Assembly (NCBI GenBank): GCA_964634685.1
Contig: CAZWLD010000011.1
Span: forward strand, 1-57,580
Direction of reading: 5' to 3'
Origin: CAZWLD01 sp964634685
GTDB taxonomy: Bacteria; Bacillota_I; Bacilli_A; Acholeplasmatales; JAEDCM01
DNA: 57,580 nt
Under the pieces are notes generated by a model that saw only the letters and a list, made by a program, of their open reading frames with translations, was not told the DNA's origin and made no database searches. Positions 50,998 through 57,580 of this stretch are shown here, piece after piece. Position numbers and translations under genes: made by a program. How positions within the stretch are numbered: the stretch's first letter is position 1; every line of letters starts with the position of its first letter.

Positions 50998-51072
50998 GTC
51001 ACAGTAGTTTAATGGTTAGAACTTCACATTGCCAATGTGATAGTGGCGGTTCGATTCCGCTCTGTGGCTCCA
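50998..51072 (+). tRNA. tRNA-Gly (anticodon GCC), CCA encoded
   Basis: 75 nt cloverleaf. Acceptor GTCACAG pairs with CTGTGGC, the anticodon stem TCACA/TGTGA holds loop TTGCCAA (anticodon GCC), the T arm contains GGTTCGATTCC, and CCA is encoded at 51070-51072. Own promoter and terminator. Confidence 0.95.
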
Positions 51073-51086
51073 TTAATACAGATTTA

Positions 51087-51116
51087 GGTTTGATACAGAA
51101 ATATCAAGCCTTTTTT
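51087..51116 (+). terminator. Terminator after tRNA-Gly
   Basis: GGTTTGATA/TATCAAGCC stem followed by six T. Confidence 0.85.
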
Positions 51117-51164
51117 ATTACTTATATAGCTATGTGAATTTCAGATAAAAAGAGGAGTGATAAG

Positions 51165-52028
51165 ATGATTTTTCTCAAAAATTTTACAATTCCTAACGAA
51201 GACCAAGAATATCAATTGATTTTAAATGAGAAAAGAACAATATTTAATAATATTTATCCTTTAAAAATTTTTCCTCCTAAAAAAATTGAACACTTTACTT
51301 TCAAAACTCCAATCACGATATTTTATGGAGGAAATGGCAGTGGTAAATCAACATTACTAAATATTATTTCAAGTAAATTAAATGCTGAAAGAAAAAATAA
51401 GTTAGAAACAAGTGATTTTTTTAATAGCTATGTTAATGCATGTGATTGCTCTATAAATACCGAAGAAATGACCGAAATCAAAATTATTACCTCCGATGAT
51501 GTATTTGATTTTATTTTGTCTATCGAAGAAATTAATTCTACAGTAAATAAAAATCGCCAAAAACTAGTAGATGAATTCTTAAAAACTAAAAAGAGTCCTA
51601 GCACCGATTTTTATAACGATTTTGATAAGCTTAAAAATAAAGTAGATGCTAATAGACTCACAATGTCGAGTTATGTTAGAGGACGATTAGGAACTAATAA
51701 TATTATTAGGCAATCTAATGGAGAAACAGCTCTGTTATTTTGGGAGAAGGAAATAAAAGAAAATGCTATTTATTTTTTAGATGAACCAGAAAATAGTTTG
51801 TCTGCCGTTAATCAGATTAAGTTAAAGGAATTTATCGAGGAATCTGTTAGATTTTTTAATTGCCAATTTATAATTTCTACTCATTCACCATTTTTATTGA
51901 GTATGCAAGATGCTAGAGTGTATGATCTAGATATTGTTCCAAGCCGTGTTAGGAACTGGTATGAATTAGAAAATATTAAAGTGTATTATGATTTTTTTAA
52001 TAAAAATAAAAACTTCTTTGAAGGCTAA
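51165..52028 (+). CDS. AAA/ABC-type ATPase, accessory
   Basis: 287 residues. Walker A FYGGNGSGKSTLLN (about 55), a helical insert, an ABC-like signature region IIRQSNGETALLFW, Walker B IYFLDEPENSLS and the switch His in IISTHSPFLLS. It is a soluble SMC/ABC-like ATPase of the AAA_21/COG3910 kind. No partner gene is adjacent. It sits right behind tRNA-Gly, a common place for incoming DNA, and is very AT-rich. Role unknown; defence or DNA-related activity is possible. Confidence 0.8.
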   Translation: MIFLKNFTIPNEDQEYQLILNEKRTIFNNIYPLKIFPPKKIEHFTFKTPITIFYGGNGSGKSTLLNIISSKLNAERKNKLETSDFFNSYVNACDCSINTEEMTEIKIITSDDVFDFILSIEEINSTVNKNRQKLVDEFLKTKKSPSTDFYNDFDKLKNKVDANRLTMSSYVRGRLGTNNIIRQSNGETALLFWEKEIKENAIYFLDEPENSLSAVNQIKLKEFIEESVRFFNCQFIISTHSPFLLSMQDARVYDLDIVPSRVRNWYELENIKVYYDFFNKNKNFFEG

Positions 52029-52236
52029 GAACAATTATACTTATAAAGCGTGTTTTCATCCGAATTAAAATGGTCATTTCTGTCATATTAAATAATCAGA
52101 GCTTCATTTAAAGGCTTTATTATTTATATAAAAAATATCAAAAAATTTATTAATAAAAAATTCTCCCTTTTATTCTAACAAAAATCTCAATGATAACGCA
52201 TTCATTACCATCGATATATTTTTTTCCAATTTCTAT
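52029..52236. other. Spacer with weak inverted repeat
   Basis: An imperfect inverted repeat around 52092-52129 (AAATAATCAGAGC.../...GGCTTTATTATTT) may terminate the upstream ATPase transcript. Nothing else seen. Confidence 0.35.
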
Positions 52237-52265
52237 TTGTATTATCCACAAAAAAGTGATATAAT
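52237..52265 (+). promoter_or_regulatory. Promoter of the veg-like gene
   Basis: TTGTAT (52237-52242), 17-nt spacer ending TGA, TATAAT (52260-52265), an extended -10. Confidence 0.8.
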
Positions 52266-52296
52266 ATAATTAGTAAATAAAGGAAGGAGCATTAAG

Positions 52297-52557
52297 ATGA
52301 AAGAATTTGATGAAAAGGCAATGATTGATGATCTTAAAATTGATGAAGCGAGAAATATCATTAAAAGCAAAATTGGACAACATGTTCATCTATTAATAAA
52401 AGAAGTTCATCGAAGTGCCCTCATCGCTAAAGAAGGGGTCATAAGCGGGGCTTACGATAATCTCTTCACTATCAAACAATTTGTCAATAAATTTTATTCT
52501 GAGGAAAAATCTTACACCTATAAAGATTTTTTAACCGGAAAAGTTCAATTCAAATAA
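52297..52557 (+). CDS. veg: Veg-family protein
   Basis: 86 residues. ARNIIKSKIGQHVHLLIKE, AKEGVISGAYDNLFTIKQF and EKSYTYKDFLTGKVQF reproduce the Veg/DUF1021 pattern (GKRVxLKA..., EGVL...YPSVFVV, SYSYxDVLTxxV) in diverged form. B. subtilis Veg affects biofilm formation and spore outgrowth. Good AGGAAGGAG site. Symbol by similarity. Confidence 0.75.
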   Translation: MKEFDEKAMIDDLKIDEARNIIKSKIGQHVHLLIKEVHRSALIAKEGVISGAYDNLFTIKQFVNKFYSEEKSYTYKDFLTGKVQFK

Positions 52558-52579
52558 CTTCCTTTAGGAAGTTTTTTTT
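52556..52579 (+). terminator. Terminator of the veg-like gene
   Basis: AACTTCC/GGAAGTT stem with TTTA loop and eight T. Confidence 0.92.
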
Positions 52580-52608
52580 GTTATAATACTGACTGGAAGG
52601 ATGATATT

Positions 52609-53490
52609 ATGGATTTTGTCACAAAAGCTTATGCTTATAATGGAACAGTACGAATTTACGTCGCAACATCAACAGAACTTGTTGGTGAAGCAATCAAGCG
52701 TCATCATTTATGGCCTACCTCTGCCGCAGCGTTAGGAAGAACCCTCACCATTGGCGCAATCATGGGTTTAACCTATAAGGGTGATGAGGAACTAATGATA
52801 AGATTAAATGGAGGCGGACCTATCGGCGATATCGTTGTCAGAGCTGATGCGATGGGAAATGTCCGCGGATATGTATCTAATCCCGAGGTTTTTGTTCAAT
52901 ACAATGATGGCCCAATGAAGGGAAAGCTAAACGTTGGCTACGCTGTTGGAAATAATGGCTATATTAACGTTACAAAGGATCTAAAATTAAGAGATATGTT
53001 CACCTCAACCGCTGCCATTCAAACTGGTGAAATTGCTGAGGATTTTACTTACTATTTTGCGGCAAGTGAACAAATACCGTCATCAGTTGGACTTGGGGTT
53101 TTAATCGACACTGATAATAGCTGTCTAGCGGCTGGTGGTTTTCTTCTTCAATTAATGCCAGGATGCAAGGAAGAATCAATTGAAAAAATCGAAGGAATGT
53201 TAAAAAATCTAGACTCAGTAACCAAAATGCTTAGTGATGGCTTATCACATAAACAAATCATTAATATTCTCTCCTGTGGCGATTATCAAATCCTGGAGAC
53301 CAAGGAAATTCGTTTCCAATGTAGCTGCAGTAAAGAGGTTTTCGCAAACGGAATTAAATCCTTGGATAAAACAACTATTGATGAAATGATTAATGAAGAT
53401 GGTCATGCCGAATGTGTTTGTCATTTTTGTAATGATAAATATGATTTTTCCAAAGAGGAGCTAGAGCAAATTAGAGATTCAAAACATTGA
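52609..53490 (+). CDS. hslO: Redox-regulated chaperone Hsp33
   Basis: 293 residues, normal length. The N-terminal domain begins TKAYAYNGTVRIYVATSTELV, GGGPIGDIVVRAD and SEQIPSSVGLGVLID follow, and the C-terminal zinc site is CSCSKE plus CHFC (CxC and CxxC, 27-32 residues apart). Oxidation of these cysteines activates holdase function under oxidative stress. An additional Cys in ECVCHFC sits beside the site. Confidence 0.97.
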   Translation: MDFVTKAYAYNGTVRIYVATSTELVGEAIKRHHLWPTSAAALGRTLTIGAIMGLTYKGDEELMIRLNGGGPIGDIVVRADAMGNVRGYVSNPEVFVQYNDGPMKGKLNVGYAVGNNGYINVTKDLKLRDMFTSTAAIQTGEIAEDFTYYFAASEQIPSSVGLGVLIDTDNSCLAAGGFLLQLMPGCKEESIEKIEGMLKNLDSVTKMLSDGLSHKQIINILSCGDYQILETKEIRFQCSCSKEVFANGIKSLDKTTIDEMINEDGHAECVCHFCNDKYDFSKEELEQIRDSKH

Positions 53491-53560
53491 TCTCCCATTT
53501 AATTGTTCATTATACATTAATTCTACAAGTGCCAAAAGTATGTCATATATTCGTAAATAA

Positions 53561-53604
53561 ATAGCTTGTAATTCAAGTATTAATACGTTTGAATTACAAG
53601 CTAT
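53561..53604. terminator. Bidirectional terminator
   Basis: 16-bp perfect stem ATAGCTTGTAATTCAA and its complement, A-rich before and T-rich after, between convergent hslO and the RloB-like gene. Confidence 0.8.
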
Positions 53605-53701
53605 TTTATTATTTTTATAGTTCTTCTTCCCCCCAATTAGCTCAATCATCTATTTACGATATAAGCTAATTATTTTATCAAAAAATATAATTATTAAGAA
53701 A

Positions 53702-54238
53702 TCAATGCTTTATTAGTTCTTTTAACGTTTTTTGCCCCTTTTTAATTATTTTCCCATGCTTTCTAAAATACAAATCAATTAAATCAATTATTTCTTCATC
53801 CCTCATTTTAATAAAATATTCATAGACAAAGCTATATTGTTTTTTATATCTTTTGTTTTTCATCTTATAAAAAGAACTAGCTTTAACACTTGACTTAACC
53901 TTTATATAGTCATCATATAAATTTTCATTCAAAATAAATAATATTTCAAATTCAGGAGTAGTCGAAACATCTATAATCCCTGCAATTTTCTCTGGTAAAA
54001 TTGCCGAAGGAATTGTTAGTTTATCTTTCAGTCCATCTCCTACGCGATAAATAAACACTTTATCTTGGTAATTTAATAATTGAATAAATCCTATTATCTC
54101 ACCGTCAATTTGCCTACTATGGTACATTTTTTCCATTAACAGTTCTTCTCTTCCAAACTTTAGAATATTCTTTTCTAGCAAAACATCAAGAAATGCTAAT
54201 TCAGTTGTCCCTTCAGTCATTACTAGAATGTAGTTCAT
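53702..54238 (-). CDS. RloB-like TOPRIM-fold protein
   Basis: 178 residues. Begins MNYILVMTEGTTELAFLDVLL, the TOPRIM-type EGxTE motif, and has TPEFEILFILNENL where RloB proteins carry SNPxFExWFLLHF. The C-terminal third is basic. It overlaps the ATPase gene upstream by 26 nt. ATPase plus TOPRIM/RloB pairs are known in anti-phage systems (RloAB, PARIS and AbiL types). Activity as a nuclease released by the ATPase is inferred. Confidence 0.65.
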   Translation of the reverse strand: MNYILVMTEGTTELAFLDVLLEKNILKFGREELLMEKMYHSRQIDGEIIGFIQLLNYQDKVFIYRVGDGLKDKLTIPSAILPEKIAGIIDVSTTPEFEILFILNENLYDDYIKVKSSVKASSFYKMKNKRYKKQYSFVYEYFIKMRDEEIIDLIDLYFRKHGKIIKKGQKTLKELIKH

Positions 54239-55394
54239 CGAACAAATTTCTCCTTACCTCTAATAATTGTTTGTAATTTAGTGATGTATTAAATACATTG
54301 TTGTCAAACTGCTTACTTTTTAAAAGTTCCGTTCTTACATCATAATCAGAATATAAATTCTTAGCATTAATTCTACCATTTTCTTTGTGAGTAATAAATA
54401 TACCATCCCGTCGTTTTAGATAGTCAAGAATCTCAACATAATGCGTACTAAAAATAATTTGAGCACCATTTTTGTTAATCTTTTCGTCGTTAAATAAGAA
54501 TAAGAGATTATACACTAAATTTTTTTGGAAGCAATTCTCAATTTCATCAACAATGAACACTTTACCTTTTTTCAGTGCATTAATAGCTCTAATATATAAT
54601 TCAACACCTCTAAATGTTCCAGCAGATAATATTGCGATTAGTTCTGAGCTATGAAGTGTTACTTCCTCTTCATCAAATCTTTTAAATAAGACATTGTCTG
54701 AATTATTATAAATAATATATTCAATACTACTATCCAACAACTGAATAATTGAAGATACTAATTTTTTATCACAACTATTTAAACTTGTAAAAAAAGTATT
54801 TCTAACAATAATTTCATTAAAATTTGTAATATTATTTGTGTAGAAATCATCGACAAATACTTCATTCTTTGTAAGTCTCGTAATTGCTGAAGTGTCTTCT
54901 AAAGATTCACCCAATAAATGAATTGCATCAAAGCCATCTGTCTCTAACAGTTCTAAATTTTTCTTTCCTTTAGATTTAGCATACTTTATTCCAATTAATC
55001 TTTCATTTCTAATTGATGAATATTTATTCGCATTTGAAACATTCATTCCATCAATTTTATTAAAATCTATTGAATATTTGTAAATGAATTGATTTAGATA
55101 AAATACTACTTCCAAGTGGATTTTTTCACTTTTAAATTCTCTAGAGATGTATTCCCATCTTCCTGTTTGAAGGAAAATAAATGTCTTAAGAATTAAAGAT
55201 AATACTGTACTCTTACCAGATGAATTGCCACCAACAAAGGATATACTTCTTAACGTATTTAACCCTTCATCGATGGGAAGAACTTCTTTATATGTATCAT
55301 CGTTATAAACTCTTGCTTTTGTTGTTAAATCTATTTCAAAGTTTTCTTCAAGTAGCTTAAAACCATTAATCTTAATTTTTAACACCTTTAACAT
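54213..55394 (-). CDS. AAA15/AAA_21-type ATPase paired with the RloB-like protein
   Basis: 393 residues from ATG 55394 with GGAGGAG 8 nt upstream; the open frame extends seven codons beyond. Walker A SFVGGNSSGKSTVLSL (about 55), signature-like SSELIAILSAGTFRGVELYIRAI, Walker B KVFIVDEIENCF and switch His IIFSTHYVEIL. This RloA/OLD-type SMC-like ATPase likely senses a phage component and controls its partner. It has a consensus promoter. Confidence 0.8.
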   Translation of the reverse strand: MLKVLKIKINGFKLLEENFEIDLTTKARVYNDDTYKEVLPIDEGLNTLRSISFVGGNSSGKSTVLSLILKTFIFLQTGRWEYISREFKSEKIHLEVVFYLNQFIYKYSIDFNKIDGMNVSNANKYSSIRNERLIGIKYAKSKGKKNLELLETDGFDAIHLLGESLEDTSAITRLTKNEVFVDDFYTNNITNFNEIIVRNTFFTSLNSCDKKLVSSIIQLLDSSIEYIIYNNSDNVLFKRFDEEEVTLHSSELIAILSAGTFRGVELYIRAINALKKGKVFIVDEIENCFQKNLVYNLLFLFNDEKINKNGAQIIFSTHYVEILDYLKRRDGIFITHKENGRINAKNLYSDYDVRTELLKSKQFDNNVFNTSLNYKQLLEVRRNLFDELHSSND

Positions 55395-55419
55395 TGAAAT
55401 ACTCCTCCTTTGCATTTAT

Positions 55420-55448
55420 ATTATAAGGTTTTTTTATCATTTTGTCAA
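55420..55448 (-). promoter_or_regulatory. Consensus sigma-A promoter of the ATPase/RloB operon
   Basis: Minus strand TTGACA (55443-55448), 17-nt spacer, TATAAT (55420-55425): a full consensus match. Confidence 0.85.
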
Positions 55449-55562
55449 CTTTCAAACATTTTTTTTGTTTCAAAGATTTACAATATTATTGTATTCAGTG
55501 TTTGTTGATTTATACACATACATTCATAATTAATAAACAATATAACGTTATCCATTTCTTTT

Positions 55563-57080
55563 TTACTGTTTTATTAATCCATCTTTTGTTAATTCATAAA
55601 TATCATCAAAACAATTCTCAATAAATTTACGATCATGGGTAACCGCTATTATCGTTCCCTTATAGCTATTTAATAGTTCATAAATACAAGGAATGCTGAG
55701 GGGACTTAGATTTCTTGTTGGCTCATCTAAAATAATAACATTACAATTATCGATGACTAATTTAAGCAAAAACAATTTTGCCTTTTGTCCCGAAGATAAT
55801 TGAATACAATCATTTAACATCTCTTCTCTCGTGAATTTTAAAGCTCCCATCATTTTACGAATTTTCCCTTCTAACACCTTATCAGGCTCGGGCATAAGAA
55901 AATCTAGAGCCGTATGATTTAATAAATAATCATCATAAAATTGGGGCATATAGCCTACCGTAATATCTCTTCGCAAAGCCATTTTTTGATAAATATCCTT
56001 AAGTAAGGTTGTCTTCCCAATTCCATTATTCCCAATAATACATATTCTTGCTGGACCTTCAAGATGAAGCCTAATATCCTTAGCAAGAGTCATATCATTT
56101 ATCATTAATCGATTTAAATAATAATCTAAAACTACTTTCCCATTTTCGATATAGCAATCATCATTAAAAAAAATCTCAATTTCTTCATCAAAGGATGGTA
56201 TCTCAAGAAAATTATCTTTTTCTCTTTCAAATCTTTTTTCCATAGATTTTAAGCTCTTCATTTTCTTTTTTAATAAGCGTCCAGCTCCAGGATCTCTTAC
56301 ACATTGATTCTGCCTGTAGGCAACCTTATTAAAAATTTGATTGAAGCGTTCAAGCTTCGCTTTATATTCGCTCCGCTGCTTTAAGGCGATTGCCCTTTGT
56401 GATGATAACTTATTTAACCGAAACTCTTTATAATGGTCATATGGTAAATTCATATATGTTGAAATACATTCATGCTTTTTCGTATTACAAAATAAATGAA
56501 TAATCGACAACGAAGTATTTTCTAGCAATGCCTCATCATGTGAAACATACAATATTCCATGCGGATAATTATTAATAAAATCCTCCAAAAAAACGATCGT
56601 TTGAAAATCCAAATCATTTGATGGTTCATCTAAAATTAAAATATCAGGCTCATATAATAAAACCTTAGCTAATCCAAGCTTTACAACCTCACCACCCGAG
56701 AAGGAATTCATTTTTCGATCAGAAATCGATATATTAAGCTTCGATAATATTTCCGGTATCCTTGCTAGAAGGTTATAATCTAGGAAGTCACTATCTGGCT
56801 TCTCCTTTAAAAAATAATCATATACCGAATAATCCCCCCAATATTCAATAATATTTTGTTCAAGATACATTATTGTTCCCTCGATTTTGATATTCCCTTT
56901 TATATCACAATGAGGAATAAGATTAGAATCATAGATAGCCTTAAGAAGAGTAGATTTCCCAACACCCTCCTCGCCAATGACAGCTATTTTATCATTATCA
57001 TTTAAGATAAAAGATAAATCATTAACTAATATCCGATTATCTTTAATAGTTTTTATTGTTAAGTTGTTTACCTTTAACAT
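55563..57080 (-). CDS. ABC-F family ATPase
   Basis: 505 residues with two ABC domains and no membrane helices. Domain 1: GEEGVGKSTLLKA, FSGGEVVKLGLAK, ILILDEPSNDLD, YVSHDEALL. Linker about 195-285, basic helical. Domain 2: GNNGIGKTTLLKD, LSSGQKAKLFLLK, VIILDEPTRNLS, AVTHDRKFI. The size and short C-terminus fit the ribosome-protection type (Lsa/Vga/Msr-like), which evict antibiotics from the ribosome, but the linker alone does not tell the drug. The attenuator-like leader supports an antibiotic-inducible role. Confidence 0.88.
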   Translation of the reverse strand: MLKVNNLTIKTIKDNRILVNDLSFILNDNDKIAVIGEEGVGKSTLLKAIYDSNLIPHCDIKGNIKIEGTIMYLEQNIIEYWGDYSVYDYFLKEKPDSDFLDYNLLARIPEILSKLNISISDRKMNSFSGGEVVKLGLAKVLLYEPDILILDEPSNDLDFQTIVFLEDFINNYPHGILYVSHDEALLENTSLSIIHLFCNTKKHECISTYMNLPYDHYKEFRLNKLSSQRAIALKQRSEYKAKLERFNQIFNKVAYRQNQCVRDPGAGRLLKKKMKSLKSMEKRFEREKDNFLEIPSFDEEIEIFFNDDCYIENGKVVLDYYLNRLMINDMTLAKDIRLHLEGPARICIIGNNGIGKTTLLKDIYQKMALRRDITVGYMPQFYDDYLLNHTALDFLMPEPDKVLEGKIRKMMGALKFTREEMLNDCIQLSSGQKAKLFLLKLVIDNCNVIILDEPTRNLSPLSIPCIYELLNSYKGTIIAVTHDRKFIENCFDDIYELTKDGLIKQ

Positions 57081-57100
57081 CTTTTACCTCCGAAAAAAAA

Positions 57101-57122
57101 CACTATTTGTCGCCAAATAGTG
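57101..57122 (-). promoter_or_regulatory. Terminator-like attenuator in the ABC-F leader
   Basis: CACTATTTG/CAAATAGTG stem with a GCGA-type loop and eight T, ending just before the GGAGG of the ABC-F gene. A terminator inside the 5' leader indicates transcription attenuation. Confidence 0.75.
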
Positions 57123-57240
57123 AATCAACTCAAAAAGAAACTATAAATATAGCCTGAAAATTAAAGTTAATCCATCTACTCGCAACCAAAAATACCCAAC
57201 AATTTGAGCTTAAATTTTTTTTAATTTTACGAATAATAGA

Positions 57241-57252
57241 TTAACACTTCAT
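57241..57252 (-). CDS. Possible three-codon leader ORF (Met-Lys-Cys)
   Basis: ATGAAGTGTTAA with AAGG 10 nt upstream, about 20 nt after the predicted transcription start. Ribosome stalling here could control the downstream hairpin. Very short, so tentative. Confidence 0.3.
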   Translation of the reverse strand: MKC

Positions 57253-57276
57253 CTTCTCACAGCCTTTTCTAATCTC

Positions 57277-57305
57277 ATTATAAAGAAAAAAATACTTAAA
57301 ATCAA
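57277..57305 (-). promoter_or_regulatory. Promoter of the ABC-F gene
   Basis: Minus strand TTGATT (57300-57305), 17-nt spacer, TATAAT (57277-57282); leader of about 190 nt. Confidence 0.75.
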
Positions 57306-57348
57306 CCCAAAATTTTGCTTTTCACAATTTTCGATGCTTTACCCGTTT

Positions 57349-57382
57349 AAGGAGTAGCCTGTTAATCGGCTTCTTCTCCTTT
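57349..57382. other. Hairpin between ABC-F promoter and toxin-like gene
   Basis: AAGGAG...AGCC/GGCT...CTCCTT with 8-nt loop, then TTTATT. It could be a terminator for an RNA made from either side, for example an antisense RNA to the toxin mRNA. Confidence 0.4.
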
Positions 57383-57481
57383 ATTACACTCAATTAATAT
57401 GTAAATATCAATTGTTTTTTTGAGCCCATTTATATTTGTATTTTCTTGTTTAAAAATTTATGATTTTTTTCAAATTCGATT

Positions 57482-57512
57482 TTGGCAATTTTCAATTCTT
57501 TTAGTGTATAAT
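57482..57512 (+). promoter_or_regulatory. Promoter at the right edge
   Basis: TTGGCA (57482-57487), 19-nt spacer, TATAAT (57507-57512), followed by a leader of about 50 nt. Confidence 0.5.
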
Positions 57513-57570
57513 TACCTTCGGAAGTTGATGACGGTGTTACTCCAAATCGCATATAGAGGAGGTGGTTCCT

Positions 57571-57580
57571 ATGAAAAAAA
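57571..57580 (+). CDS. Start of a gene cut by the window edge, probable small type I toxin
   Basis: ATGAAAAAAA preceded by a very strong AGGAGGTGG site. The leader GAAGTTGATGACGGTGTTAC and the site context resemble leaders of holin-like type I toxins of Firmicutes as I recall them; CTCC at 57540-57543 could pair with the ribosome site. Only ten bases are available. Confidence 0.35.

Overview
The window is AT-rich DNA from a low-GC Firmicute, most likely a Bacilli/Erysipelotrichia-type gut bacterium. The evidence is gene content: YunB, YutD, YunC, YuiD and Veg homologues, the CdaA diadenylate cyclase, IspD/IspF, Hsp33 and fermentative dehydrogenases. A yunB homologue suggests a spore-forming ancestry. 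TGA is used as a stop in several overlapping gene pairs and Trp is TGG, so the standard bacterial code applies.

Layout. 1-385: no gene, but a chain of hairpins. 386-5178: two unrelated-looking HipA/CtkA-like kinase modules around glpK; the first has a ribbon-helix-helix partner, the second a partner with a serine-recombinase-type DNA-binding end and sits between 31-bp direct repeats. 5218-10457: tRNA t6A genes (tsaE, tsaB, tsaD) with rimI and a cell-wall amidase, then pgi and an S1-domain protein. 10572-16688: an ABC exporter-type operon containing a leucine-rich-repeat lipoprotein, then an M13 metallopeptidase. 17273-18565: a DUF4143 AAA ATPase preceded by a four-copy 23-bp repeat array.

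19060-24360 is the most striking accessory region: a 452-bp perfect duplication of the 3' end of an aldehyde dehydrogenase gene flanks a cassette with a peptide-receptor-like regulator, a small secreted peptide, a secreted barnase-type RNase, a barstar-type inhibitor and a trypsin-like lipoprotein. It reads as a regulated contact-killing or bacteriocin-like island inserted by homologous recombination. 23965-28271: aldehyde and alcohol dehydrogenases with a MarR regulator and palindromic operators. 28324-37674: defence-like region with a nonsense-interrupted Schlafen/AlbA-type gene behind a second four-copy repeat array, and a two-gene unit of a DUF2130 nuclease-like protein and a 1956-residue DUF4011 helicase.

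37799-50930 is core: yuiD-nifU-yutD-yunB-yunC, CBS protein, ldh, rluA, ispF, ispD, 5-FTHF cyclo-ligase, a degenerate GGDEF protein, a 55-residue membrane protein, cdaA, an aldo/keto reductase, a ClpC-like protein whose second ATPase domain has decayed, and hflX. 50998-57580: tRNA-Gly followed by an AAA ATPase, veg, hslO, an AAA ATPase/RloB-like pair, an ABC-F gene behind an attenuator-like leader, and a probable small type I toxin gene starting at the right edge.

All functions are read from sequence motifs by eye; no database search was run.
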